From positions 1,288,751 through 1,352,750 of the forward strand of contig NZ_BBZI01000005.1 of NCBI RefSeq assembly GCF_008974245.1: a DNA stretch of 64,000 nt, given 5' to 3'. The notes below the pieces were generated by a model, which did no database searches, was not told the origin of the DNA, and saw only the letters and a program-made list of their open reading frames with translations. Numbering within the stretch: position 1 is the first letter of the stretch; every line of letters begins with the position of its first letter. The stretch comes from Streptomyces abyssomicinicus (GTDB lineage: Bacteria > Actinomycetota > Actinomycetes > Streptomycetales > Streptomycetaceae). Shown in pieces: positions 25,404-33,207 of the stretch. A program made the position numbers and the translations under genes.

Positions 25404-26606
25404 ATGCGGACGATCACGGTGGAGCAGCGGCGGGCCCGGCTGGGGCGACGGCACCTCCTGACACCCGGGGACCGGGCCGCGGACCCGGCCGAGGCCGCCC
25501 GGTCCGTGGTGGCGCTGCACGGCACCGACCCGTCGTCGGTCCACCTCTCCTGCTGGGCGCGGACCACCGGCTGCGGCGTCGCCGAGGTCGAACGGGCCCT
25601 CTACGACGACCGGACGCTGATCCGGCTGCTGGCCATGCGGCGCACGGTCTTCGTCACCACCCTGGACCGGGCCGCCGTCCTCCAGGCCGCCTGCTCCCGG
25701 GACGTCGCGGCCAGGGAACGGCGGAAGCTGGTCACGATGCTCGCCGAGTCGGGTCTCGGCGACGGCACGGGACCCGGCGCCGAGCACTGGCTCGCCGGGG
25801 CCGAGGCGGCCGCGCTCGCCTCGCTGGAGGCCCGCGGCGAGGCCACGGCGGCCGAACTGGCCGCGGACGACCCGCGCCTGGCCGAGCGGGTGGTGATCGG
25901 CCGCGGCAGCCGGAACGAGGCGCGGCCGAGTGTCGCCGCACGGCTGCTGCTCCTGCTGGCCGCCGACGGGCGGGCCGTGCGCGGACGGCCCCGCGGGTCC
26001 TGGACCTCCCACCAGTACCGGTGGTCGCCGCTGGAACGGTGGTGCCCGCAAGGACTGGCCGACCTCCCCGACGCCGAGGCCGCGACGGAACTGGCCCGGC
26101 TGTGGCTGCGGTCGTTCGGCCCCGCCCCCGCGGAGGACCTGCAGTGGTGGACGGGCTGGACCCGCACCCGCACCCGGCAGGCCCTGGCCGGCCTGGACCT
26201 GGTGGAGGCCGACCTCGACGGCACGCCGGGGCTGCTGCTCGCCGACGACCAGGACGACGTGCCCGAGCCGGAGCCCTGGGCGGCGCTGCTCCCCGCGCTG
26301 GACCCCACCCCCATGGGCTGGCAGCGGCGCGAGTGGTTCCTCGGCCCGCACGGCCCGAAACTGTTCGACCGGGCGGGCAACATCGGCCCCTCCGTCTGGT
26401 GGAACGGCCGTGTCGTCGGCGGCTGGACCACCGACGAGCGCGGCAGGGTCGTCCACCGGTTCCTCGAGGACGTCGGAGCCGGGGCCCGCGCCGCGGTGCG
26501 GGCCGAGGCCGACCGGCTCACCGCCCTCCTCGACGGCACCCGCATCACCCCCAGGACGCGGGGGCGCACCTGGCTGGAGGACGAAGTCGCGGCGACGATG
26601 GGCTAG
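25404..26606 (+). CDS. winged-helix DNA-binding protein, HTH_42 (AlkZ/AlkX-like)
   Basis: A 400-residue HTH_42 / YcaQ-superfamily protein. The superfamily includes DNA glycosylases that unhook alkylated bases or interstrand crosslinks (AlkZ, AlkX). The tandem winged-helix core is recognisable (GVAEVERALYDDRTLIRLLAMR area, AAELAADDPRL, GPAPAEDLQWWTGW, RREWFLGPHGPKLFDRAGN). At the catalytic Q-x-Q or Q-x-D position near residues 40-46 this protein has LHGTDPSS, so it belongs to a subgroup with a different active site or no glycosylase activity. It is divergent from rph, sharing the RAE interval. Activity is uncertain. Confidence 0.85.
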   Translation: MRTITVEQRRARLGRRHLLTPGDRAADPAEAARSVVALHGTDPSSVHLSCWARTTGCGVAEVERALYDDRTLIRLLAMRRTVFVTTLDRAAVLQAACSRDVAARERRKLVTMLAESGLGDGTGPGAEHWLAGAEAAALASLEARGEATAAELAADDPRLAERVVIGRGSRNEARPSVAARLLLLLAADGRAVRGRPRGSWTSHQYRWSPLERWCPQGLADLPDAEAATELARLWLRSFGPAPAEDLQWWTGWTRTRTRQALAGLDLVEADLDGTPGLLLADDQDDVPEPEPWAALLPALDPTPMGWQRREWFLGPHGPKLFDRAGNIGPSVWWNGRVVGGWTTDERGRVVHRFLEDVGAGARAAVRAEADRLTALLDGTRITPRTRGRTWLEDEVAATMG

Positions 26607-26769
26607 TCGGGCACCGCGGTCCCGCCTCGCGCCCGGCCACGGACCGGCGAGCCGCCGACCGTCGGGCCGCCGACCGCCGGGTCCGCCCGCCCGCGCCGGG
26701 CGGCGTTGTCAGTGGTGCCCCCTAGCGTGGACGCCAGTGCGTAACGACGACCGACGGAGGATGGGCGCG

Positions 26770-27912
26770 ATGGAGTTCACGATCGAGCGGAGCGCGCTGG
26801 CGGAAGCCGTGGCGCGGGCGGCGCGCTCCCTGCCCGCGCGCTCCACGGTGCCTGTCCTGGGCGGCCTGCTGCTGGACGCCCGGGCCGGCCGGCTCAGGAT
26901 CTCCGGCTTCGACCACGAGGCCTTCGCCGAGATCGACACCCCCGCCGACACGGCCGTCGACGGCCGCGTGCTGGTCCTGGGGCGCCGCCTGGCGGACATC
27001 TGCAAGGTGCTGCCCGAGGGCAGGGTCGGCTGCGCGCTGGAGGGCTCCCGCTTCACCGTGGACGGCGGCGGCACCCGCTTCGGCCTGTCCACCCTGCCCC
27101 TTGAGGAGTATCCGGCGCTCCCCGCCCTTCCCGCGGTCCGGGGCCAGGTCGACGCGGCGGAGTTCGCGGCCGCGCTCGGCCAGGTGGTGGTCGCCGCGGG
27201 GCGGGACGACACCCTGCCCGTGCTCACCGGGGTCCAGCTCCGCACGGAGGGGGAGACGCTGACCCTCTCCGCCTCCGACCGCTACCGCTACGCCGTGCGC
27301 TCCCTGCCCTGGAAGCCCGAGCCGGACGCCGCCGTGGAGACCCTGGAGATCGTGCTCCCCGGGCGCCGGCTGACCGATCTGGCGCGTGCCGTGGCCCGCT
27401 CCGGGCTGCTGCGGGTGGGCCTCGACCCGCACGGCGGCAACGGCCTGGTCTCCTTCGAGACCACCGGCATGCGCAGCGCGCTGCGGCTGCTGGACGGGCG
27501 GCTGCCCCGCTACGACAAGCTCTTCTCCCTGGACGGCCCCGCCGTGGCCGAGGTGGAGCGCGAGCCGCTGACCGAGGCGGTGCGCCGGGTGGGCGTGGTG
27601 GCCGAACCCAACAGCCCGATACGCATGGACTTCTCGGCGGACGGCGGCGTGCTGCTGCAGGCCGGCTACGAGGACGACGTGGCCTCGCAACGGATGGCGG
27701 CCACCCTCGCCGGCGGCGGGGACGTCTCCGTCGCCTTCAACCCCCAGTACCTGCTGGACGCCCTCCAGTCCTTCACCGCGCGGCGGATCCGGTTCGAGCT
27801 GCTGGGCCCCGGGCAGCGCGCCCTGCTGGGCGGAGTCCCGGAGAGCGGGGAGGACGCCGGGGCTCAGGTGACCCACCGTCACCTGCTGATGTCCGTGCGC
27901 CAGTTGAGCTGA
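26770..27912 (+). CDS. DNA polymerase III beta sliding-clamp paralogue
   Basis: A 380-residue three-domain clamp (domains at about 1-120, 123-240 and 243-380). Recognisable parts are PVLGGLLLDA, TLPLEEYPALP, DTLPVLTGVQL, SASDRYRYA, FNPQYLLDALQSF and the hydrophobic C-terminal pocket end HLLMSVR. Two ATGs are possible; ATG 26770 has GGAGG nine bases upstream, whereas ATG 26761 abuts it. The neighbourhood lacks dnaA, recF and gyrB, so this is a secondary DnaN, as found in many Streptomyces. A role in translesion or stress-linked DNA synthesis is inference. Confidence 0.92.
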   Translation: MEFTIERSALAEAVARAARSLPARSTVPVLGGLLLDARAGRLRISGFDHEAFAEIDTPADTAVDGRVLVLGRRLADICKVLPEGRVGCALEGSRFTVDGGGTRFGLSTLPLEEYPALPALPAVRGQVDAAEFAAALGQVVVAAGRDDTLPVLTGVQLRTEGETLTLSASDRYRYAVRSLPWKPEPDAAVETLEIVLPGRRLTDLARAVARSGLLRVGLDPHGGNGLVSFETTGMRSALRLLDGRLPRYDKLFSLDGPAVAEVEREPLTEAVRRVGVVAEPNSPIRMDFSADGGVLLQAGYEDDVASQRMAATLAGGGDVSVAFNPQYLLDALQSFTARRIRFELLGPGQRALLGGVPESGEDAGAQVTHRHLLMSVRQLS

Positions 27913-28053
27913 TCAGCTCGGCGCCCCTGCCCGGGGGAGGGCGACCGGGCGGGCGTAGAGTTCGATCTCCCCGACCGGCCGGGCGGATCATCGGACCGGC
28001 GAGAGGGACACCGAACGACGTCCGGCCGGCCCGGCCGCTGTCCGAGAGGCATC

Positions 28054-28434
28054 ATGCGACCCACAGTCACCCGCACCACCGTCCCCCGATCGGCCGCCGC
28101 ACTCGTCCTCACGCTCCTGGGGGCCACGGCGTGCGCGGCCCCGTCCGTCGGCGAGGCCGACGCCCCGGCAGCCTCCGGCTCCCCGGCGGCGGCCACCCCC
28201 GAGGTGCTGAGCACCCTGGCCGACCGGACCGCCGACTTCGAGGGCGGCAACGCCCAGCGCGCCATGGAGCAGCTCGGATCGGACGTGGACGTCCGGCTCA
28301 CCGACGTCGGCGGGGCGGACCGGCCGGTGGAGAACCCGGTGGAGTGGAAGCTCTGCACGGTCCACCAGCTCAGCGGGACGAACGGCCGTGAGGTGTACCA
28401 GTTCGGCGTGGTCCGCACCGACGAGAAGTGCTGA
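28054..28434 (+). CDS. small PASTA-like lipoprotein
   Basis: A 126-residue exported protein. The signal peptide has a lipobox-like GATAC, giving lipidated Cys at residue 27, followed by a Pro/Ala-rich spacer. The C-terminal part (NAQRAMEQLGSDVDVRLTDV..., WKLCTVHQ...) resembles the single degenerate PASTA-like domain seen in Streptomyces lipoproteins with two conserved cysteines. Function unknown; a peptidoglycan or muropeptide interaction is only suggested by the domain. Confidence 0.75.
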   Translation: MRPTVTRTTVPRSAAALVLTLLGATACAAPSVGEADAPAASGSPAAATPEVLSTLADRTADFEGGNAQRAMEQLGSDVDVRLTDVGGADRPVENPVEWKLCTVHQLSGTNGREVYQFGVVRTDEKC

Positions 28435-28524
28435 ACCGGGCGCGCGGTACGGGAGACCGGGCAGCCCGGTGACCGGGGGCGGGCCTGGTGACCGGGGGAG
28501 AGCCCGTTGACCGGGGGCGGGCCC

Positions 28525-28590
28525 GGTCCGTCGGTCGGCCCCGGTCCGTCGGTCGGCCCCGGTCCGTCGGTCGGCCCCGGTCCGTCGGCC
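28525..28590. repeat. 18-bp tandem repeat, 3.6 units
   Basis: Three perfect copies of GGTCCGTCGGTCGGCCCC plus a diverged fourth precede the stop of the convergent reductase gene. They are preceded by diverged GACCGGGGGCGGGCC copies from about 28466. Confidence 0.85.
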
Positions 28591-28594
28591 GGGC

Positions 28595-29047
28595 TCAGTC
28601 CGTCAGCCCGGCCGCGACCGTCGCGCCCAGCTCCCAGCACGCCCGGGTACCCGCCTTGCCCGGGTCGCCGGTGACGGTCACCGGCTCGGCGGCGCGTTTC
28701 CACCCCAGCCCGGTGGTGATCGACTCGATGGCGCGCGCGGCGCCCGTCACGTCGTTGTTGCCGTGCAGGTAGTAGCCGAACGGGCGGCCGCGGGTGGCGT
28801 CGAGACAGGGGTAGTAGACCTGGTCGAAGAAGTGCTTGAGGGCCCCCGACATGTAGCCGAGGTTGGCCGGGGTGCCGAGCAGATAGCCGTCGGCCTCCAG
28901 CACGTCCGAGGCGGTCGCGGCCAGCGCCGCCCGCCGGACGACCTTCACGTCCTCGATCTCCGGGTCGGTCGCCCCGGAGAGGACCGCTTCGAACATCGCC
29001 TGGCAGCTCGGCGAGGGTGTGTGATGCACGATCAGCAAGGTAGGCAC
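28595..29047 (-). CDS. flavodoxin-like NAD(P)H-dependent oxidoreductase
   Basis: A 150-residue flavodoxin-fold protein (FMN_red / NADPH-quinone reductase-like). The N-terminal TLLIVHHTPSPS is the FMN phosphate loop and GYLLGTPANLGYMSGALKHF is the second flavin loop. The start is GTG 29047, with GAGGAGG about 11 bases upstream. It is divergent from a methyltransferase 42 bp away. Probably a small cytosolic FMN reductase; the substrate is unknown. Confidence 0.87.
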   Translation of the reverse strand: MPTLLIVHHTPSPSCQAMFEAVLSGATDPEIEDVKVVRRAALAATASDVLEADGYLLGTPANLGYMSGALKHFFDQVYYPCLDATRGRPFGYYLHGNNDVTGAARAIESITTGLGWKRAAEPVTVTGDPGKAGTRACWELGATVAAGLTD

Positions 29048-29089
29048 GGCGCCATTGTCCTCCTCGGCGCCCGGTGCGACGATGCCGCC

Positions 29090-29734
29090 ATGACCGACGC
29101 CGACGGCCGCACCGGCCGCCCCCGCCCCGAAGCGGTCTTCGACGCCCTGGGGGCCGACTACGAGAAGGCGTTCGCCGGCTCCGAGGCACACCACGCCTCG
29201 CTCCGGTGGCTGCTGGACCGGCTGCGGCCCGGCAGCCGCGTCCTCGATGTGGGCAGCGGCACCGGCAGGCCCACCGCCGAGGTCCTCGCCGGGGCCGGTC
29301 ACGACGTGCTGGGGGTGGACGTCTCCCCCGTGATGGTCGACCTGGCGTCCCGGCAGGTGCCCAAGGCCCGGTTCCGGCTCGCCGACGCCCGGGAAACGCC
29401 CCTGGAGGACGCGTCGTTCGACGCCGTCACGGTGTACTTCTCGCTGCTGCAGATGACCCGCGGCGAACAGGCCGGCCTGGTGCGGCGCCTCACCCGCGCC
29501 CTGCGGCCGGACGGCGCCGCAGTGCTGGCCACGGTGCCGGTGGACGCGGACGACGTCCCGCACGCCTTCATGGGGCACCCGGTCAGGGTGAGCAGCTTCG
29601 CGGCGGCCGGGTTCGTGGACCTGGCCCGGCGGGCGGGCCTCACCGTCGTGGAGGAGAAGTCCGCCCTCTTCACCCCCGCCCACCCCGACGCCGAGCCGGA
29701 GCCGCACCTCTATCTGCACTGCGTGCGGGACTGA
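29090..29734 (+). CDS. class I SAM-dependent methyltransferase
   Basis: A 214-residue methyltransferase of the Methyltransf_11/25 type. Motif I is VLDVGSGTGRPT, then VLGVDVSPVMVDLA, and post-II DAVTVYFSLLQM. The C-terminal region (GHPVRVSSFAAAGFVDLARR) resembles uncharacterised Streptomyces small-molecule methyltransferases. The start is ATG 29090. No specific acceptor is predictable. Confidence 0.87.
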   Translation: MTDADGRTGRPRPEAVFDALGADYEKAFAGSEAHHASLRWLLDRLRPGSRVLDVGSGTGRPTAEVLAGAGHDVLGVDVSPVMVDLASRQVPKARFRLADARETPLEDASFDAVTVYFSLLQMTRGEQAGLVRRLTRALRPDGAAVLATVPVDADDVPHAFMGHPVRVSSFAAAGFVDLARRAGLTVVEEKSALFTPAHPDAEPEPHLYLHCVRD

Positions 29735-29777
29735 GAGCCGCGCGGGACCGGGAGCCGTGCGGGACTGAGAGCCGTGC
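29727..29777. repeat. 17-bp tandem repeat overlapping the methyltransferase stop
   Basis: Three imperfect copies of GGGACTGAGAGCCGTGC, the first containing the TGA stop of the upstream gene. The rest of the gap to 30010 has no convincing gene. Confidence 0.75.
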
Positions 29778-30010
29778 GGGGCCGGGAGCAGCGGGCGGAC
29801 GTGCCGCGCCGGGGGCAGGTGGAACGGCCGCCCGGAACCGGGCCCCGCCGTACCGCCGAGGTGCTGGGCGGCGGCGAGTGGATCTCCGCGGCCGACACCC
29901 GTTCGGCGCCCGCCGTGTGCCGGGACGGCACGAGCCGCTGCCGGAACGGGTACACGTGAGTCCGTCGGAGGAGACCAGACCGACGACAGCAGCGGGAAAG
30001 GACGCACCTC

Positions 30011-31024
30011 ATGAGCCGCACCATGCTGGCGGGCCGGATGAACTTCGCCACCCGGACGTTCGACGTCAGGGAGGTGCCGCTCCCCGATCCGGGACCGGGC
30101 GAGGTGAGGGTGCGGGTCCGCGCCGCGGGCGTCTGCCTCTCCGACGTCCACCTGATCGAGGGCCTGCTCCGCCCGATGCTGCTCCAGGGGGACGAGGTCA
30201 CGCTCGGGCACGAGGTGGCCGGCGAGGTCGACGTGCCCGGCGAAGGCGTCACCGGTGCGGAACCCGGCACCCGGGTGATCGTCGGTGCCGGCAAGCGCGT
30301 CGGCGAGGTGGTGTGGACCATGGGCGTCGACTACGACGGCGGCTGGGCGGAGTACGTGGTCGCCCCCGCCGAGGTCCTGCTGCCCATCCCCGACAGCCTG
30401 CCGTTCGAGCAGGCCGCCATCATCCCGGACGCCGTGTCCACCCCCTGGGCCGCCGTCGAGTGGACCGGGCAGGTCTCGGCGGGCGAGGCGGTCGGCGTCT
30501 GGGGCATCGGCGGCCTCGGCGCGCACGGCGTGCAGCTGCTGCGCTTTGCCGGGGCGGCGCCGATCGTCGCCGTCGACCCGGTGGAGGCGGCCCGCGAACG
30601 GGCCCTGGAGTTCGGCGCGGACCTCGCACTGGACCCCGCGGACCCGGACTTCGACACCAGGATCGCCGCCGTCACCAAGGGGGCGGGGCTGGACGCGGCC
30701 ATCGACTTCGCGGGCGTCGCGCCCGTGCGGGACCAGGCGCTGCGGGCCCTGGGGACGGGCGGCCGGCTGGTGCTGGTGGGCATCAGCGGAGGGGCGCTGA
30801 CGGTCGAGAACGACGGACGGTTCCAGTACGCGCGCAAGCGGATCCTGGGGCACTACGGCTCGGAGCCGCGGCACGTGGCGGACCTGGTGCGCCTGGTCGA
30901 ACTGGGCCGGCTGGACTTCTCGCGCTCCGTCAGCGGCACCCTGCCGCTCGCCGACGCCGCTCAGGCGGTGGAGGCCCTGGAGTCCAAGAAGGGCAACCCC
31001 ATCCGCCTGGTGCTCATCCCGTAG
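30011..31024 (+). CDS. zinc-type medium-chain alcohol dehydrogenase
   Basis: A 337-residue MDR enzyme. Catalytic zinc ligands are suggested by GVCLSDVH and LGHEVAG; the Rossmann motif is GVWGIGGLGAHGVQ. The four-cysteine structural zinc lobe is absent: the corresponding loop reads GAGKRVGEVVWTMGVDY with no cysteine. It therefore belongs to the group without structural zinc. Start ATG 30011. Its last 11 bp overlap the convergent kinase gene. Confidence 0.88.
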   Translation: MSRTMLAGRMNFATRTFDVREVPLPDPGPGEVRVRVRAAGVCLSDVHLIEGLLRPMLLQGDEVTLGHEVAGEVDVPGEGVTGAEPGTRVIVGAGKRVGEVVWTMGVDYDGGWAEYVVAPAEVLLPIPDSLPFEQAAIIPDAVSTPWAAVEWTGQVSAGEAVGVWGIGGLGAHGVQLLRFAGAAPIVAVDPVEAARERALEFGADLALDPADPDFDTRIAAVTKGAGLDAAIDFAGVAPVRDQALRALGTGGRLVLVGISGGALTVENDGRFQYARKRILGHYGSEPRHVADLVRLVELGRLDFSRSVSGTLPLADAAQAVEALESKKGNPIRLVLIP

Positions 31025-32060
31025 ACCACCAGTGGGTCACCGGACCCTCCCCCCGGTGCCAGGCGTCGAGCATCGCCGCGAGCGGTGTGAGCACCTCACG
31101 CCCCAGCCAGTCGAGGGTCGCCGCGTCGAAGCGGCGGGGGCGAGCCTCCACCCACATGATCAGGTAGAGGTAGGCGCGGTAGAGGGCGATCCGGTTGAGG
31201 GCGGACGCGTCGAGGACCACCGAGCCGCCCGCGGCGCGGTAGCCGTTCAGGAAGGCGTCGTCCCCGGTGATGTCGTGGGTGAGGGCCAGCGAGACGAACT
31301 CCGCCAGGGGGTCGCCCCAGAGGGCGCGTTCCGCGTCGATCAGCGCGGTGATCCGCGGCCCTTCGGGCCGCCGTTCGGCGAGGATGTTGCCGTCCCACAG
31401 GTCCCAGTGCACCAGGCGGGGCACCGTCACCTCGTCGAGCACGGAACTCTCGGCGGCGATCACCACCCGGATCTCCTCGGCCGGCCGGGGGAGGGGGACC
31501 GCGAAGCGCCCGGCGTCGTCCAGCACCGCGTCCACCATCTCCAGGAATGCCTCCCGCCAGCTCGGGCGCAGCGGGCCGAACGGGAGCGCCGGATACCCGA
31601 ACCCCTCCGTGCCGGTCACGGCGTGCAGCTGGGCCATGTGCCCCCCGAGCTCCGCCCGGACCTGGGCCCGGGCCCCGGCGTCCAGGTCCCGCGCGAGCCT
31701 GTCCCAGGGCACCCCGGGGCACTCGGACGTCACCAGGTGGTCGCCCGGCCCTCCCTCGTCCCGCGCGCTCACGGCCAGCACCGTCGCGACCGGGACGGAG
31801 GTCCTCTCCCGGGCCGTCCGCAGGTACCAGGCCTCCGTGCCGAGAATGCCGCGTTCGTAGCGCAGCACCGGGTCGTCGGGGCCGGGCGCGAGCTTCACCA
31901 CCAGGCCGGCCCCGTCCACCGTTCGCACGCCGAACACGGCGCTGAAGGTGCCGCCGTCCAGCTTCCGGCACCCGGCCACCCGGTCCGGGCCGACCCCGGC
32001 GTCCTCCAGTGCCGCCACCAGGCGCGCACGGCGCCGCTCGTCCTCGACGGGCTCCGACAT
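31014..32060 (-). CDS. APH-family phosphotransferase
   Basis: A 348-residue aminoglycoside-phosphotransferase-fold kinase. Catalytic loop VHWDLWDGNIL matches HxDxxxxN, and the DFG-equivalent is LIDAERALWGDP. The N-terminal lobe has a Gly-rich KLDGGTFSAVFGV and a Lys in VVKLAPG. The family phosphorylates antibiotics, choline, fructosamine or other small molecules; sequence does not indicate which, and antibiotic resistance should not be assumed. Start ATG 32060. Confidence 0.87.
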   Translation of the reverse strand: MSEPVEDERRRARLVAALEDAGVGPDRVAGCRKLDGGTFSAVFGVRTVDGAGLVVKLAPGPDDPVLRYERGILGTEAWYLRTARERTSVPVATVLAVSARDEGGPGDHLVTSECPGVPWDRLARDLDAGARAQVRAELGGHMAQLHAVTGTEGFGYPALPFGPLRPSWREAFLEMVDAVLDDAGRFAVPLPRPAEEIRVVIAAESSVLDEVTVPRLVHWDLWDGNILAERRPEGPRITALIDAERALWGDPLAEFVSLALTHDITGDDAFLNGYRAAGGSVVLDASALNRIALYRAYLYLIMWVEARPRRFDAATLDWLGREVLTPLAAMLDAWHRGEGPVTHWWSTG

Positions 32061-32180
32061 GTTCGATCCCCCTTGGGCTCGCCACCCCGCGCCGATGGCC
32101 CCGCCATCCTGGCAGCCAGGGCCGGGGCAAGGGAAGAAGCGTTCCCGCAGCGTTCCCTCCCCACCTCCGCCGTGCGCACC

Positions 32181-32244
32181 CGACGGTGTCCTCGGCCGAC
32201 GATGTCATCGGCCGACGGTGTCCTCAGATGACGGTGTCGTCAGC
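32181..32244. repeat. 16-bp tandem repeat, four units
   Basis: Four copies of a CGACGGTGTCCTCGGC-like unit with substitutions lie in the divergent gap between the kinase and the amidotransferase gene, 80-145 bp upstream of the latter. The last copy holds a TGAC-N6-GTCA palindrome. Confidence 0.8.
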
Positions 32245-32325
32245 ACTGACCGGAGCCCGTCAAGGGTATGGATCACCACGCCGCAGGCCGGCCGTGCCGG
32301 AGCCCGCCGTGTCGAAGGGACACCC

Positions 32326-33069
32326 ATGACCGCGCCCACCGCCCTCGTGATCCAGAACTTCCCCGGGGGAGGCCCCCGCCGGTGGGGGGACTGGCTCGGC
32401 GAGGCGGGCCTCGGCTGCGAGGTGGTCGAGGCCCACACGGGCGCGGCGGTCCCGGACACCCGGGCCGCCCGCGGCCACGCCGCCCTGGTGGTCCTCGGCG
32501 GCCCCTTCATGCCGGACGACGACGTCCGCGCGCCCTGGCTTCCCGCCGTCCGCGCGCTGACCCGGCAGGCGCTGGAGGACGGACGGCCCTACTTCGGCGT
32601 CTGTCTGGGCGGACAACTCCTTGCCCAGGTGGCGGGCGGCGAGGTCCGCGCGGGGCACGGCGCGCCGGAGGCGGGCAGCACCCCGCTCACCCTGCTGGCC
32701 GGCGCCACCGCCGAGGACCCGCTCTTCCACGGTCTGCCCGAGCGGGTCACCGCCATCGAGCACCACGTGGACGCCGTCACCGCGCTGCCGCCCGAGGCGC
32801 ATTGGCTGGCCCGCTCGCAGGCCTGCCCGTACCAGGCGTTCCGGGTCGGCCCCGCCGCCTGGGGCGTGCAGTTCCACCCGGAGATCGCCGCCGAGCACCT
32901 CGTCCACTGGAACCCGGGCAGGCTCGCCCGCAACGGCTTCGACCACGCGGACCTGCTCGCCCGCGCCCGGCGCGACGAGGCGGCCGCCGCCGAGGTCTGG
33001 CGCACCGTCGCCCACCGCTTCGCCGCCGTGGCCACCGCACGGGGCGGCGCCCGCCGCCCCGCCCCCTGA
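32326..33069 (+). CDS. class I glutamine amidotransferase-like protein
   Basis: A 247-residue stand-alone GATase1. The nucleophile Cys is in FGVCLGGQLLA and the catalytic His-Glu in VQFHPEI. Stand-alone forms in actinobacteria include GMP-synthase-like amidotransferases that amidate or hydrolyse gamma-glutamyl groups. No synthetase partner is adjacent, so the substrate is open. Start ATG 32326. Confidence 0.88.
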   Translation: MTAPTALVIQNFPGGGPRRWGDWLGEAGLGCEVVEAHTGAAVPDTRAARGHAALVVLGGPFMPDDDVRAPWLPAVRALTRQALEDGRPYFGVCLGGQLLAQVAGGEVRAGHGAPEAGSTPLTLLAGATAEDPLFHGLPERVTAIEHHVDAVTALPPEAHWLARSQACPYQAFRVGPAAWGVQFHPEIAAEHLVHWNPGRLARNGFDHADLLARARRDEAAAAEVWRTVAHRFAAVATARGGARRPAP

Positions 33070-33147
33070 CCCGCCGGGTCCGGGCACGGCCGGCCTGGTC
33101 GCGCCGGCCCCGGACCCGCCGGATCCGGTCGCGCCGCCCCGGACACG

Positions 33148-33193
33148 CCGGAGCCCCGGTGCGGTGCCTCGCGGCAGCCGACCGGGGCTCCGG
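33148..33193. terminator. hairpin between amidotransferase and CYP154 genes
   Basis: A 13-bp perfect stem (33148-33160 with 33181-33193) with a 20-nt loop, between convergent genes. Confidence 0.65.
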
Positions 33194-33207
33194 TGACCGG
33201 TGGAGGG

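Noticed and set aside
31014..32060. Aminoglycoside resistance gene
   Set aside because: Only the APH kinase fold is visible; the family covers many substrates and no specificity motif supports a resistance call.
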